From positions 124,001 through 188,000 of the forward strand of contig JAJJXM010000084.1 of assembly GCA_024516155.1 (NCBI GenBank): a stretch of DNA of 64,000 nt, in the 5' to 3' direction. This DNA is from Pyronema omphalodes (taxonomy: Eukaryota; Ascomycota; Pezizomycetes; Pezizales; Pyronemataceae). The notes under the pieces are model-generated. The model searched no databases and was not told the origin of the DNA. It worked only from the letters and a program-made list of their open reading frames with translations. Below are positions 1 to 11,030 of the stretch, piece by piece (position 1 is the stretch's first letter; the number at the start of each line of letters is the position of its first letter). A program made the translations under genes and the position numbers.

Positions 1-118
1 TCTTGCATGCATGCATAGGTAGCTACCCCCATAAAAAAAAAACCGCTGCTATCAAATATTTACCATAATTCACGACCATTATAACAGCTTCAAGATTTTC
101 CAAATTCCAGCTTCTCAT

Positions 119-155
<37 letters not shown>

Positions 156-562
156 GTAATTTCAGTATCATCACATTTCTCTCTCACGTTCTTTACTGTT
201 CAATTATTCTTAACTAACCAGTAATGATATCAAAACCCACCGCATTCCACCAATCTCTAATGATTAATCCCCCAAAACTCAAATCATACACCAATCGACA
301 CCTCAAACGCCTATGCAGGAAATCAAAACACAACCAAATCCCGTCCTCACTAAAAAGATACCCTATCACCTACACCCCAATCTTCCCCAACAGAGAAAAC
401 AAAACGTAAACAATCTCAATCTCAATCCGCTAAACCCCTTGTCCCACCTTCCCCTTCCCACCCCCCCCCCCCCCTTGTCCCCTTGTCCCCTTGTCCCACC
501 CCCCCCCCCCCCCCCCGGCTTGTACCACCTTCCCTTCCCCACGCAAAAAACATAAAAGACAC
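1..562. other. Gene-free, low-complexity DNA
   Basis: No credible coding region. It holds a run of about twelve ACT/TAC trinucleotides near 119-155 and C-rich homopolymers near 461-475 and 498-516. Open frames across these tracts are proline or glycine homopolymer translations and are not genes. Confidence 0.7.
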
Positions 563-651
563 TACACCGCGCGGGAATCGAACCCACGGCATTACCTGTT
601 CCTTGGTGCAAAACCTGGGAAGGTAATATGTTACCCCTACACCAGCGGTGT
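563..651 (-). tRNA. tRNA-Gly (anticodon CCC) with a short intron
   Basis: Read on the minus strand, acceptor ACACCGC pairs with GCGGTGT before discriminator A. The D-stem is GTGT/ACAT. The anticodon stem TTACC/GGTAA encloses TTCCCA plus an insertion of about 17 nt. The T-arm is GTGGG-TTCGATT-CCCGC. Removing the insertion after position 37, the canonical nuclear tRNA intron site, leaves a 7-nt loop with anticodon CCC. All four stems can form. A tRNAscan-type covariance model would settle the exact intron ends. Confidence 0.9.
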
Positions 652-1530
652 GAGACTTTTGCGGGGAGGAGAGGTAGGGGGGTTTTATAGAGATGGATGG
701 TGCACGTGGGGGGGGGGATGCGGGGAGGGGGGGGGGGATGAGGGGGATGAGGGGACTGGGGAGGGGGATACTGGGGGGGGGGGGAGATAACCATGAGGCT
801 TACGGTGGATAAGGTATATTGTAATCGCGACTGTAGAGTAGAGTAAAGTACAGTGGAGGATATATGATGCGATGGATATTGGATATATGATGTTAGATAC
901 AAGATACACGATGGTAGGTATTAGGTATTAGATTAGATTTTAGATGAAAGTTATTCGTGAAAGTTTACCGGGTAGAGGAAGCTTGTAGAGCATGCGCGGG
1001 GGGAATGCGTGGGGAGGATGTGCGGGGAGGATGGGTGGAATGGTTACACAAGGCACTGCGCATATTTTGTGCTTTGAGTTAAGTTGAGATGTTGATAGAT
1101 GTTGATAGATGTCAATAGACACCCCACCCCACCACCAGCATCCCGGGGTATCGAGATATTGAGATATTAGAAACTTGAGGTAATGATTAAATACAGATAT
1201 TGACAGAGAGTAATACATGTATACAGCTTTCCTAATCCCCAACCTCTCATTCTCTCACTCGAAACTCTACTACACTCCCAATCCTCTCCATTCCCAATCT
1301 CCTATGTAGACTCCTAAGCTCCTAATCTCCTACTCTTTCAACCAAAACTCTACTAGCTTATTCACAACTCTCATACAGTCGTACTATACAATCTATGAAG
1401 AAAACTTCTGAGAATATTAATAGTCTACGATGTATCCATGACATATGTGATATTCCCGACTCTTTAGGTGTATAATATATTACCACACAACCTTTTAACT
1501 ATTGGAATATTGCCGAGAACATGCAATCCA
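652..1530. other. Intergenic, G-rich homopolymer tracts then AT-rich DNA
   Basis: Runs of G dominate about 670-785. The rest is short degenerate repeats (for example GATGTTGATAGAT near 1088-1112). I see no gene. Confidence 0.6.
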
Positions 1531-1533
1531 GCT

Positions 1534-1720
1534 TGTCGGAACAAGGTTCTTGAGTTTACTCAGGACGAACCTTGAGTGGGACAAAGTGGGACACCAACCA
1601 GGATGCGATAAGGAGGATGAGACCAACCGACTTTTCTACTATATATAATGCTTCCTCTCTCTGTATCGTCATTATTATCTACAATAGAACCGTCTGTCTC
1701 TCCCTTGCCTTTCTCATATT
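1534..1720 (+). mobile_element. Solo-LTR-like remnant, copy 1
   Basis: This stretch of about 190 bp is clearly similar to 10840-11030 in the same orientation. Both start TGTCGGAACAAGG, share GGGACAAAGTGGGACA and GATAAGGAGGATGAG, have a TATA-like ACTATATA, and share the CCGTCTGTCT and CCTTTCTCATA motifs. The TG start, TATA-like box, length and two dispersed copies suggest a solo LTR of a retrotransposon. No internal domain or clear target duplication is visible. The family is not recognised. Confidence 0.5.
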
Positions 1721-2707
1721 AACCTCTAGTCTCCAGTTTCTAGTCTCTAACTTCCAGCCTCTAACTTCCAGCCTCTAACTTCCAGCCCTTCTGAGTCTAT
1801 CCAGGTATAATACAAAGAATAAGATATCCAAGCGATATCACGCTACCTCCATCATCTATAAGGCTTTCCAACGAAAGGTTCGGAATTCAGTAATTCAGTA
1901 AATCTAGTCCCACCCGTAGGCTCGTTGTAGGTATGCAATACCACTCATTTACCTCTTTTGTCGATCATTCTTCAACCATTCTTCAACCATTCTTCAACGA
2001 TTGTCCATTCTTCAATTTTACGTAGAGAAAAGCTTACTTACCACATCCCAGAATCTGTAAAGTGTAAAGTGTAAAGACTGGAAAACGAAACATCAACTTA
2101 TCATTCAACTTTAAACTTCCAAACAGCAGATATCCAACTGCAAACAGCAAGGATCCAGTTTCAAGTATCAATTATCAAGTGTTAAACAGCAGACAGCAGA
2201 CAGCAAGTGACGCACAGCAGGCAGCAAATTAATCCCCAACAAACAACCAAAGAAACACACCCACAGTTTCACAACTCCATCGTATGTACGTGATATCGAT
2301 TGATATAAAAAACGAAATCTGTATTCATAACAAGTAACAAGACAACAGAACAAGAACAAGAACAAGAACAAGAACAAGAACTCATAAGACAATTGATTTG
2401 GTTCGTACATATGTAGATAACACAATCGCAAACCCTCCTTCACCAACCCAACCAAACCCAACCAAACTCAAAAGAAAAACCCCAGCTCCAGCTAATTTTT
2501 TGAAAAAAATCTCGCTAAAAAAACAAATCGAACAAAAACAAAAGGACGAAACCCCCTTAAACCCAACCTAACCCAATCCAATCCAATCGATGCCCCATAT
2601 TACATGCAACATAATCCTCCTTTGCTTTCCATGAAAAGAACGTATGAATGAATGAATGAAGAGTGGGAAGAAATTAACCCAAACGAATGATACCTATTGA
2701 TATCCAA
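1721..2707. other. Intergenic with simple repeats
   Basis: Contains CTAACTTCCAGC-type repeats near 1747-1785, CATTCTTCAAC repeats near 1965-2015 and a run of about five ACAAGA units near 2345-2380. No coding region is supported. The last 200 bp are presumably the 3' UTR of the convergently placed sti1. Confidence 0.6.
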
Positions 2708-4697
2708 TTAGCCATATATTCCCGTAGATTCCACATGAATATCAAACTTACCAGCTGCAATCAACTTCCTAATCTTAGTACCAATCATAGGGTTCTTCAT
2801 ATGTTCGTTAAGAGCCTGGGGGTTCTGTTTCGCCTGGTTGAGGATACTCTGCATAATAGGATCTGAGATAATCGATACTAATTCAGGGTCTCTCTGGATT
2901 CTCTCCATAGTCTGTTCTTCGGTCTCTCCTTCACGTGCAGAGTACATAACCTGCATGCACTTTCTCTGACAGTCCTCAATCTCCCTGGTGTGCTTGCTCT
3001 CAGTATCCGCCAAGGTAGCAGCATCACAGGCGTCAAGACACTTGTTGTAATCTCTCATGGCCAAGAAAATCTGTGCCTTACGGATGTAGGCACGCATGAA
3101 CTTGGGGTCTTTCTCAATAGCAAGGTCGCAATCCTTAACAGCCTCGGGAAGGGAAATCAACTTCTGGAGAGCAGCGGCACGGTTGGAGTATCCACGAGGG
3201 TCGTCGGGAGAGCGCTTAATCATCTCAGAGTAAGCCTTGACAGCGCCGGCAAAGTCGGCCTTCTTGAACAAGGCATTACCCTCCTCTCTTGCCTCCTCGG
3301 CCTTGACGGGGTCGATGTAAGCCAAGCGTTCGGATTCAGCCTTCTCCTTCTCAGCGGTGCGGAGCTTGGCAAGGACGTCGGGGGTACGGTGCTCAGTCAA
3401 TGCGCGCTGGTAGTACTGAATAGCGTTGGTGAGGTCACCCATCTTCTGGTAAGCGGTTCCAATACGAGCGAAAGCCTTAGCGATAAGCTTGAAGTCGGCA
3501 CGCATCTCACGACCCTCCTCAACGGCCTTGTTGCAAGCCTCGATACAGCCCTGGAAGTCACCAGACTCGAACTTGGCCGCAGCAAGGTTGTTGATGTAGG
3601 TGATGTCCTTGTAGAGCTCCCAGGCCTTCTCGTAGTGTGCAATGGCCTCAGGGAATTTACGCTGCTTGTAGTTGGCAGTTCCGAGCTCCTTCTCCTTGTC
3701 GGCGGCAGCCTTGGCAGCAGCCTTCTCCTTGGCTTCGTCATCCTCCTGAACAGGAGTAGGCTCCTCCTGGGCGGGGGCAGGGGCGGGCTTAGAAGCGGAG
3801 GGAGCGTCAGACATAACAGCGTCACCTCCCATACCCGCAGCCATAGCAGCAGCCTGAGCAGCGTTCTCGGGCAACTCCATCTGAATTCCGAGGAGAGCAG
3901 CGATAACCTGCATCATACGAGGATCACGGAGCTCATCCTGGATAAGGTTGGGGTTCTTCTGGACGCGCTGAAGCTTCTGCATGAACTCGGGGTCCTGGAG
4001 GAAAGCGGAGGTCTTGGGGTTGGAGGCAAGCTTTGCGAGGAAGGTAGGGTCGCTGAACATAGATCCAAGACCGAGGTCGGGGGTTTGTCCATCCTCCTCG
4101 GCTTCACGGCGGATGGCATCGTTGACGGCAGCGAGTCCAGCCTTGGCCTGGACGTTGCCGGGCTCGACTTTGAGGGCGGCTTCGTAGGCATCAAGAGCGC
4201 CGACTATGAAATGTTAGAAAAAATGTACAGGACGGGGGAGAAAATGGCTTACTCAAGTCACCCTGACCGTGGAGAGCGGCTCCCTTACGGGAGTATCCTT
4301 TACCCCAGTCGGGCTTGAGCTCTGTAGATTGATGTTAGAATAGTTTGGAAAGCGGTGCGGGCAAACAGGCACAAACCAGTGGTCTTGACGGCATCCTTGA
4401 GAGCAGCGTCAAAGTCCTTGAGAGAGGCGTAACATGCGGAACGGTTGGAGTAAAGAACGTGGTTGGTAGGGTCGATATCGATAGCCTGGGTAAAGAAGGA
4501 GCTGCGGTACAATGTAAGCTTTTGATTCGATGGAGAGGCGAGAAGCAGGGCAAGGGGAGATTGAGGTCGTACATAGCGGTGTCAAAGTCCTTTGCAGCAA
4601 AAGCGGCGTTTCCTTTGGCCTTGAGCTATAAGAGAGTTAACAAATGATCCCGTCGAGCATTCCAATTCTTCAAGATATTACATACCTCGTCAGCCAT
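2708..4697 (-). CDS. sti1: Sti1/Hop, Hsp70-Hsp90 co-chaperone
   Basis: Cytosolic adaptor that bridges Hsp70 and Hsp90 during client transfer. Five exons are inferred: 4697-4686, 4625-4573, 4501-4377, 4321-4253 and 4203-2708, giving 584 aa, close to the usual length of about 590. The N-terminal TPR1 block (MADELKAKGNAAFAAKDFDTAI, then FFTQAIDIDPTNHVLYSNRSACYASLKDF) is split over exons 1-4. The last exon holds DP1 (FSDPTFLAKLASNP and LQDPEFMQKL), an alanine- and glutamate-rich linker, TPR2A and TPR2B (KELGTANYKQRKFPEAIAHY; EGNALFKKADFAGAVKAYSE) and the C-terminal DP2 with the IGTKIRKLIAAGKF ending. Each join restores the TPR reading, and all introns are 48-72 nt with GT-AG ends. A heat-shock element lies about 145 bp upstream. 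Start and family are secure; exon 1 encodes only four residues and relies on splice consensus. Confidence 0.96.
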
Positions 4698-4841
4698 TTT
4701 GGATAGTGAATGTAGAGCGGATTTGAGTTGGGTTTCTCTTGTCGCGATGTTGAAGTTGCAGTTCTCTGTGGTGGATGGATGGACGTTGGGATAGCGGCGG
4801 TTTGTATGGCTCGAGACTAAGCGCGGGGTTATGCGTGGAAC

Positions 4842-4854
4842 GAACCTTCCAGAA
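4842..4854. promoter_or_regulatory. Heat-shock element upstream of sti1
   Basis: The + strand reads GAACCTTCCAGAA, which is GAA-nn-TTC-nn-GAA, a perfect three-unit binding site for heat-shock factor Hsf1. It lies about 145 bp upstream of the sti1 ATG. STI1 orthologues are known Hsf1 targets, so the placement makes sense. Confidence 0.75.
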
Positions 4855-6674
4855 CCATCGTGCTACGGTCGCAAGCATAGAATGTGCCGGAACCAGCGAT
4901 CAGCACAGCTCGAGGAGCTTCAAAAGCTGCTTAATTCGGAACTGGAGTTATAATTCGACATTTTACAACTCATAAAGACGACCGAGGAAGCTTTGTGTGT
5001 TTTGTAAGGCTGTTGATCGCGAGTATGCGGGGCAGCTATCGTGAGGCTCTTTTCACGTGCGCGTAGCACGCGGCACCAACCTGGGGGGCTTTGGTCTAGT
5101 TGTTATATGATTTTGTCCACTTTGTATAGCATCCTAGTGAGGGGACGACAATGAGAAAAAAAGAACCATTAAGGTTCAAATTGCTGTACCAAGCGGTAGA
5201 AATACAGTATTGCTTGTCGCTATGGAGGGTTGCCATACTGCTGATGTATGTTAAAAAAAAATCATGATTTACCAAAACTTCATGCATTGAGATTTATCCA
5301 TCTGGATTAAGAAAATGTATTATGGCACCTTTTTTTTTTTTTAGTTATGTAACATTATTAATAACAGATGCCTTTCTGTTTATATACAGTACGGAAGGGG
5401 CTGGCTAGTGATTCATTCAGCGGTTAATAGCAAGACACTCTTCGCCATCACCATTCAAGAATCCAGTATTTGTTCGTGGTGCTAGTCTAACCGGTGGTCA
5501 TATAGCATTGTAATATTTTTTTGATATGCAGGGAAATCCTAGGGTAAGAAAATCAAAAGAATACCATAAGCTCCAGCCATATTCCTCACTATACCACTTG
5601 CTTTAGAGAATACACAGAAACCAGTCATATTTCCCCGTATACCGCGCACTTTTGGGATTCCACCTAAGATAAAGCCTTACCCCATCCTCAACACTGACAG
5701 TAACCCACAACTAACCCCAAGTGTAAACCAACGCCTATATCTAGCTCTAACCCTAACACCAACCCCAATAATAACCCCAACACCAACTATAACACTTCTA
5801 ACGCAACGGTACCTAGGTGATATTCCCTGAATTTGTGGTATTCCTATTAGTATTTTTCGTATATATCTTGCATCTGCTAATAAAAGCAAAAGTAGTCAAC
5901 TGTATCATAAATAATTTCATACTCGCGTGCGGCTTAGTTGAGATTAGTAATCCTCGGGTATGTAGGCTCGAAATTGTCTGGTTATTCGGGGGTTTTGTTG
6001 AATTTACTAAGCAGTACAAAAACAACAGCCATTTTCACCAGTATTTCAAGCATCTTGAATAACAATACTTTCATTCAATCAACAAAAGGCAGGGTCAGGG
6101 TTACCTATATCAACGTCACGTGTGAGCTCTAGCCCTAGTGGGCTGCAAGAGGGCTTTAGCGTTACCGCAGCTCCTCACCTACCGGGAAATTACCTCACCT
6201 CACCTACCTCGCCTACCTCCACCGCTGTAACGAACTTGTCCTTCCCTTCTCACTCGAAACTCATTCAAAGCGGACATCAGGCACGTGCACCCAGACTTGT
6301 CATATGAGCGGAGCTTTCTGAAACTGTTACACAGCTTCTTTCAAAGAGTTTAAGCCTTTTCGGTAGCTGGTGGAGCAGTGAGCACATCTCGTGCGTGCCA
6401 ACCGCAATCTCACGAGTTCATTGCACTTTCGCCACAACATATCACCTTAGAACCTCTTACTTCCCGCGACGAACCCTTCGAGCAACTCCAATTCCACTCT
6501 CCTCCCGAAAGCGAGAAGCTCCAGAACCCATCGTCGCACACCGGTACCTTCCGTTTTACGCCCAGGCTCGCGACCGAGCTTCCCCGCCTCGCTACAGCTT
6601 GCGAATACTTCTTGGCCTTCCTCCCCAAAGCCGCACCACGCACCACGCCCCGTCCCGTCTACCTTCCCTCCGCC
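4855..6674. other. Intergenic between divergent sti1 and the FYVE-RING gene
   Basis: No supported gene. Contains an (A/T)-rich stretch, degenerate ACCCTAAC/ACCAACCCC-type repeats near 5725-5800 and CACCTCACCTACCTCGCCTACCTCC near 6193-6220. The last few hundred bases are probably promoter and 5' UTR of the gene starting at 6675. Confidence 0.5.
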
Positions 6675-7562
6675 ATGGCCTCTCGTGGCCACTCCCATAT
6701 CCCTCACCTACCCCGCTGGCAGCCTGACAGCGCCGCGAAAGCTTGTCCTATATGCGAATGCGCCTTCGGCTTCTTTAACCGTCGTCACCACTGTCGCCGT
6801 TGTGGGCGCGTCGTTTGTGCAACCTGTTCACCAGATAAGATTGTGATTCCGGCTGCGTATATAGTGCGGCCACCCGAAGATGACGACGGAAGTAGTGGGG
6901 GCGAGGGACCACCGAGTCCTAGGCGTGGATCTGAGACGGGGGAGGTTGTTAGGATGTGTAAAGAATGTGTCAATTCCGGGCAACGAGGACATGGCAGTTC
7001 AGGACATTCTAGGCATGGCGGTAGAAGAGCTGTAAGTCCTTTCTATTCTCGTGCTCCCGGTAAATTAGGGTGCTAACAATTGAACAAAAGTCACATCCCC
7101 CACCACCGCAGCTCTCTGAGAACGATTACTGCCCTATCTGTCACCGCGCATTACCATTCTTGCCGGATCCTTCGGAAGCAGGAAGAGAGGCACATATTGC
7201 TTCCTGCCTTACACCGACTACGAGAAGTCGCAGCTATACCAACAGCGGCGGTAGAATGGTCGTGTGGAATGCGACACACAAGGACACAATAGATACTGGG
7301 ACTGGAGGTCCCGTAGAATGCATAATATGCTTCGAAGACTTTGAGGAGGGGCAAGAAATTGCTAGATTAGAGTGCTTGTGCAGGTTTCACAAGGTATGTT
7401 TATTAGCCTATGAAATTGAAGTAACATAAGACAAATGAGGGGGTGGTGGTTGTAGTGTAGAGGACAACTGGGCAATGGCTAACTTTGACACAGAAATGCA
7501 TACGATCCTGGTTCGACCGCAAGGGTAACGGTCAATGCCCAGTCCATACAATGCATGAATAA
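6675..7562 (+). CDS. FYVE zinc finger plus ZNRF-type RING E3 ligase (Pib1-like)
   Basis: Predicted endosome/vacuole-associated ubiquitin ligase. Exons 6675-7031, 7091-7393 and 7494-7562 give 242 aa, and all introns are phase 0. FYVE domain about residues 20-99: CPIC at 24-27, the PI3P-binding signature RRHHCRRCG at 36-44, CATC at 48-51 and CKEC at 95-98. A CPIC...HxxxC knuckle follows at 133-158. The C-terminal RING (about 196-238) reads CIIC, then CLCRFHKKC, then CPVH; a final His in place of Cys is typical of the ZNRF/Pib1 RING subtype. The frame stays open upstream of 6675 but has no ATG there, so 6675 is the first possible start. The double FYVE-RING layout matches yeast Pib1, an E3 acting in endosomal sorting; orthology is likely but not tested. 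Confidence 0.88.
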
Positions 7563-9317
7563 ACTGCTGGATAAACCTTGAACATCGGAACATTGGATTT
7601 TGGAGTTTTAAACATTTGTGAAGGGAGCTTTGGGTATAGCGAGCGTGTGTTTGTTTTTGTGTTTAGTTTTGTCTGGTTTTTTTTTTTCTTGTCTTTCTTT
7701 TTTTTTTTGTACATTATGGAGTTTTTTTTGTGTGCGTGAAGTCTGGTTTGTTTGTTTGTTTGTTTGATATTTCAGAGGGAATCGATTTGTGTTATGTTTT
7801 TTTTTTTGTCTTTCTTTTTCTTGTTTTTTTTTTTTTTTTTCTTTCTTTTCTTTTTTTTTTTTGTTCTTTATTTCTTTCTTTTTTTCTGGCTTTTTTTTCT
7901 CTGGCTTTTGTTGGTTTACACCTCATTATAGTTAGATGCAACGAGATTAGGGTGGATTCGGCTTCGGCTTCGGCTTCGGCTGAGTACAAGAGTTGGAGAT
8001 TTGGAGAGTTGGAGAGTTGGGACGATATACTTGCTATTAATATATAGCTGAGCTGTGGGACTGTGGACTGTGGAACCAAAGGATCTGTGAATGTGGAACT
8101 TAAAGACTGAAGGATTGTGGAACTGGAACTATGGAACTGGAACTGGAACTGTGGAACTGTGGAACTATAAATGTAGACGAGAATTTACAGCTGTGGAACC
8201 TTGGGAACCTTGGTATTGTGGAAATGGGAATAGGAATTATTGAACCTGAGGGTAGAACGGTAATGGGAAAGGAGAAGGGGATATGGAAGGGGATATGGAA
8301 GGGCATATGGAAGGGAATATGAAAGGGAAGGGAATATGGAAGGGAATATGAAACTGAGTGGCAATGTGAATGGGACCGGAGTTTATATGGGAATATGGAA
8401 GAGAAATGTGAATGTGAAAAGCAGAAAGGGGAAGGCAATGTGAATTTGAATATGAATAGGAACGGGATTTATATGGGGACGAGAAATATGAATGCGAATA
8501 TGAATAAGAATGGGAATAAGAATGGGATTTATATGAGAATGACAATGGTAATGGAAAGGGAATGAGAATGGGATTCATATCAGAATGACAATGACAATGA
8601 CAATGACAATGGTAATGGCAATATAAATAGAGATACGAGTATAAAACGGAATATGAACAGCAAAGGATAAAGCAAAGCAAACTAATTGTTATATCCCGAA
8701 GTTCGAACTTAAAGTTTAAGAAAGAAAGAAGAAGAATTTATATAAAATTAGTTTTTTATTTGTTATTTTTTTTTTTTTTTGTGTTTTGTGTTTTGTGTTT
8801 TATTTTTTATCTTTTGTATTTTGTGTTTGATGTTTGATGTTTTATGTTTGTGTTTTATGTTTTATTTTTGTTTTTGTGGATGAGATATGTTTAGATGAGA
8901 TATTGTTTTAAACCCTTAGGTAGAGAAATAATTGTAATCTGTGATATATAAGGTTGTAGACTAGTGTAATATAGAACGTATAATACATAACGTGAAACCA
9001 TAAACCGCCCGTGTGATATGTGTGATGTATGTGATGTCTGTGATGTATGTGATGTATATGATGATTCTTAGTGCAGAGTCGAAGGTTGGAGGTGAAGGTT
9101 GAAGGTTGAAGGCTGGAATAAACCTGGGGTCTTGAACCTACAGAGTCGAGTTTCGAACCTCGGAGCACCGTTACTAGCATATTACTATATTACTATATTG
9201 CTATATTGCTATATATGGCTGATACTGGATAGGTTATGATGGATGGGATGGGATATGATGGATGGGATATGATGGATGGGATGGGATAGGATAGTAGGAT
9301 AGTAGGATAGTAGGATA
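7563..9317. repeat. Long low-complexity region (T-rich tracts, then GGAATATGG-type satellite)
   Basis: 7670-7910 is T-rich with T runs up to about 16. 7960-7982 holds GGCTTC repeats. 8100-8680 is a degenerate G/A-rich array of 6-12 bp units (GGAACT, GGAATATGGAAG, GAATGACAATG) with almost no C. 8770-8880 is TTTTGTG-rich, and 9230-9317 holds GATGGGATATGATG and TAGGATAG repeats. Open frames in the array are repeat translations, and no gene is supported. Confidence 0.75.
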
Positions 9318-9404
9318 CAGACCTTCCAGTCGTACAAACCAGTTGAAAATGACGGCCAAAACGGACTGTACGGACTGTTGGAATATGAGAACCGTACGGC
9401 GACC
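9318..9404 (+). repeat. Left terminal inverted repeat of the hAT-like element
   Basis: Pairs with 10172-10258. Shared blocks are CAGTCGTACAAACCAGTT, ACGGCCAAAACGGACTGTA and AATATGAGAAC. Confidence 0.82.
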
Positions 9405-9554
9405 CAGTTCAGTTTACTGTCAGTAGTATAAACTGGTTAAACTGCGAAAACCAGTTAACCGAATGCAAGGCTTGGCAAACCAGGTGAACTGTTTACAACT
9501 GCGAAAACTGATTTGTCCAGAGAAACTGGTTTATGAAGGGGCAATAAATATTAC

Positions 9555-9833
9555 TTAGCGCTTACATAAAAAAATTCTATCCCAATTTGGTCTCCAGAAA
9601 TCACAACTGACGCCCACGACTGAAGCTCTTGAGCCCCTCAATGGCCTCCAGAGTATCTTCCTGCATTCAATGGCGATCTGATCACTAACAACGATCCGCT
9701 TGCATTCGGAAAATAGCAGCTCAAACTCGGCAGTCATCGCGGGAACTGAGAGCATATTCAACGCCATTTTGTAAAGGTTGGAAAATCTAGTTACCAGAAG
9801 CTGGTAGAATAAGGAGGGTTGAGATACTGCCAT
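9555..9833 (-). pseudogene. hAT transposase C-terminal dimerisation fragment
   Basis: A 92-codon open frame contains ALNMLSVPAMTAEFELLFS-ECKRIV-SDQ. This matches the usual hAT C-terminal dimerisation block (A..L.IPA..AE.ER.FS..K.....R). The rest of the transposase is missing and there is no other hAT domain nearby, so this is a truncated remnant inside the inverted repeats. It links the element to the hAT superfamily. Confidence 0.75.
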
Positions 9834-10171
9834 GCTCTGCCACCGGTGGGTTCAAACGAGGTTGAATACATTATTTATTCCTGCATGCACAGGTTCCCGA
9901 TGCGGTTAAACTGGTTTGTATTTACCGAGTCCGTTTAAACAGTGCACTGCAGTTACCTGGTTCTATGGACCCCTCACAACTGAACCAACTGTGCATCCGG
10001 GATACCAAAACTGCACCAACTAACTGTGAATTGTCAGTTCAGTTTACCTGGTTTACTATTTGACCCGGTAAACTGACTATACGGTTGGGAGATCTACTGA
10101 CCATTATAGGCTATTCCGGGAGGCTTCGGGATCCTTTCAACTTCGTAAGAAGATTTGGCATAAATTATTTA

Positions 10172-10258
10172 GGTTGCCCTATAGTTCTCATATTACAGCA
10201 GTCCATACAGTCCGTTTTGGCCGTTATTTTAAACTGGTTTGTACGACTGAGAGGTCTG
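10172..10258 (-). repeat. Right terminal inverted repeat of the hAT-like element
   Basis: Reverse complement of the left end at 9318-9404 with scattered substitutions, ending in GTCTG at 10258. Confidence 0.82.
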
Positions 10259-10839
10259 GTTCTAAAATTCAATATAGAGCTGACTTTTCCCTTTGATGTA
10301 TTATATGGCTGCTAGAGATAATTCAGTATTGCAGAAGGCTGCCTTGGTTCAGCGCCAGCATGATGATCATATATATGTAACTGCGGAATGATGTTAATCC
10401 CAATTACTGAACCGTTCTCAAATTTCACTTGCTATTCCATATATCCAGTTGCTATGCTAGATTTGACCATTATTCTGTCCCACTTTTGAAGTTGCTATTT
10501 TTTGTTTTCAAATATTTGTTGAATTCTACTGGTGGACTGGGGAAATCCACTGTAATAGGTTCTTTTCACAGGAGCTTTACCTGCACTTATTGTGACCAAA
10601 GAATTTTTGCCACAAAATAAAGAACCATTAGTACATGGGTCGAAAAAACAAACTAAAGCCACAAACCGAATACATAACTTTTATACATTGTATCATGTAA
10701 AGTTGACTATACATGTAATTGGAGCAAGATATAGCAGCCCTATCGCCGTAGCCGGATTCGCATTGAAGGTAGCACACTCATCTACCTGCTTCTACCAACT
10801 TTGGCTGGCCGAAGGCCGGTGTTGGAAGATTACCGAGCT
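10259..10839. other. Intergenic, no gene recognised
   Basis: AT-rich unique DNA between the hAT-like element and the second LTR-like remnant. No conserved frame is visible. Confidence 0.5.
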
Positions 10840-11030
10840 TGTCGGAACAAGGTCCTTGAGTTTGCTGAAGACAAACCTCGAGGGGGACAAAGTGGGACAT
10901 CAAACGGGACGTGATAAGGAGGATGAGGACAACGGACTTTTCTACTATATACAATGCCTCTTTTTTCTGTATCATCATCATCATCTACAATATAACCGTC
11001 TGTCTTCCCCTGTCCTTTCTCATACCAACA
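10840..11030 (+). mobile_element. Solo-LTR-like remnant, copy 2
   Basis: About 190 bp similar to 1534-1720, running from TGTCGGAACAAGG to ATACCAACA. The TG...CA ends, central TATATACAATGCC and length suit an LTR. No matching second LTR or internal region is nearby, and a target duplication is not evident. Confidence 0.55.

Larger units (their letters stand above)
9318..10258. mobile_element. hAT-like DNA transposon derivative with long terminal inverted repeats
   Basis: The left end (from CAGACCTTCCAGTCG at 9318) and the right end (reverse complement CAGACCTCTCAGTCG ending at 10258) align as inverted repeats for about 85 bp with a modest number of mismatches, including a shared ACGGCCAAAACGGACTGTA. 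Many short AAACTGG/CCAGTTT motifs lie just inside both ends, as in the subterminal repeats of hAT elements. A transposase tail fragment lies inside. I see no clear 8-bp target duplication directly outside CAG...CTG, so the copy is old or the exact ends differ slightly. At about 0.94 kb it cannot encode a full transposase, so it is a deletion derivative. Confidence 0.8.

Noticed and set aside
366..902. Proline- and glycine-rich open frames over the C and G tracts
   Set aside because: They follow homopolymer runs, overlap a tRNA gene and have no conserved motif.
2990..4318. Long open frame antisense to sti1
   Set aside because: A shadow of the GC-rich codon use in the Sti1 exon; Leu/Ser/Val-rich and without domain features.
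5677..5810. Telomere-like ACCCTAAC/ACCAACCCC stretch
   Set aside because: Units are irregular (CTAACCCTAAC, ACCAACCCC, ATAACCCC) and not a TTAGGG array; it lies in the interior with genes on both sides.
6378..6674. N-terminal extension of the FYVE-RING gene
   Set aside because: The frame is open, but its upstream start is GTG; the first ATG is at 6675.
9140..9170. GAGTTTCGAACCTCGG resembling a tRNA T-arm
   Set aside because: A palindromic match without other tRNA arms nearby.
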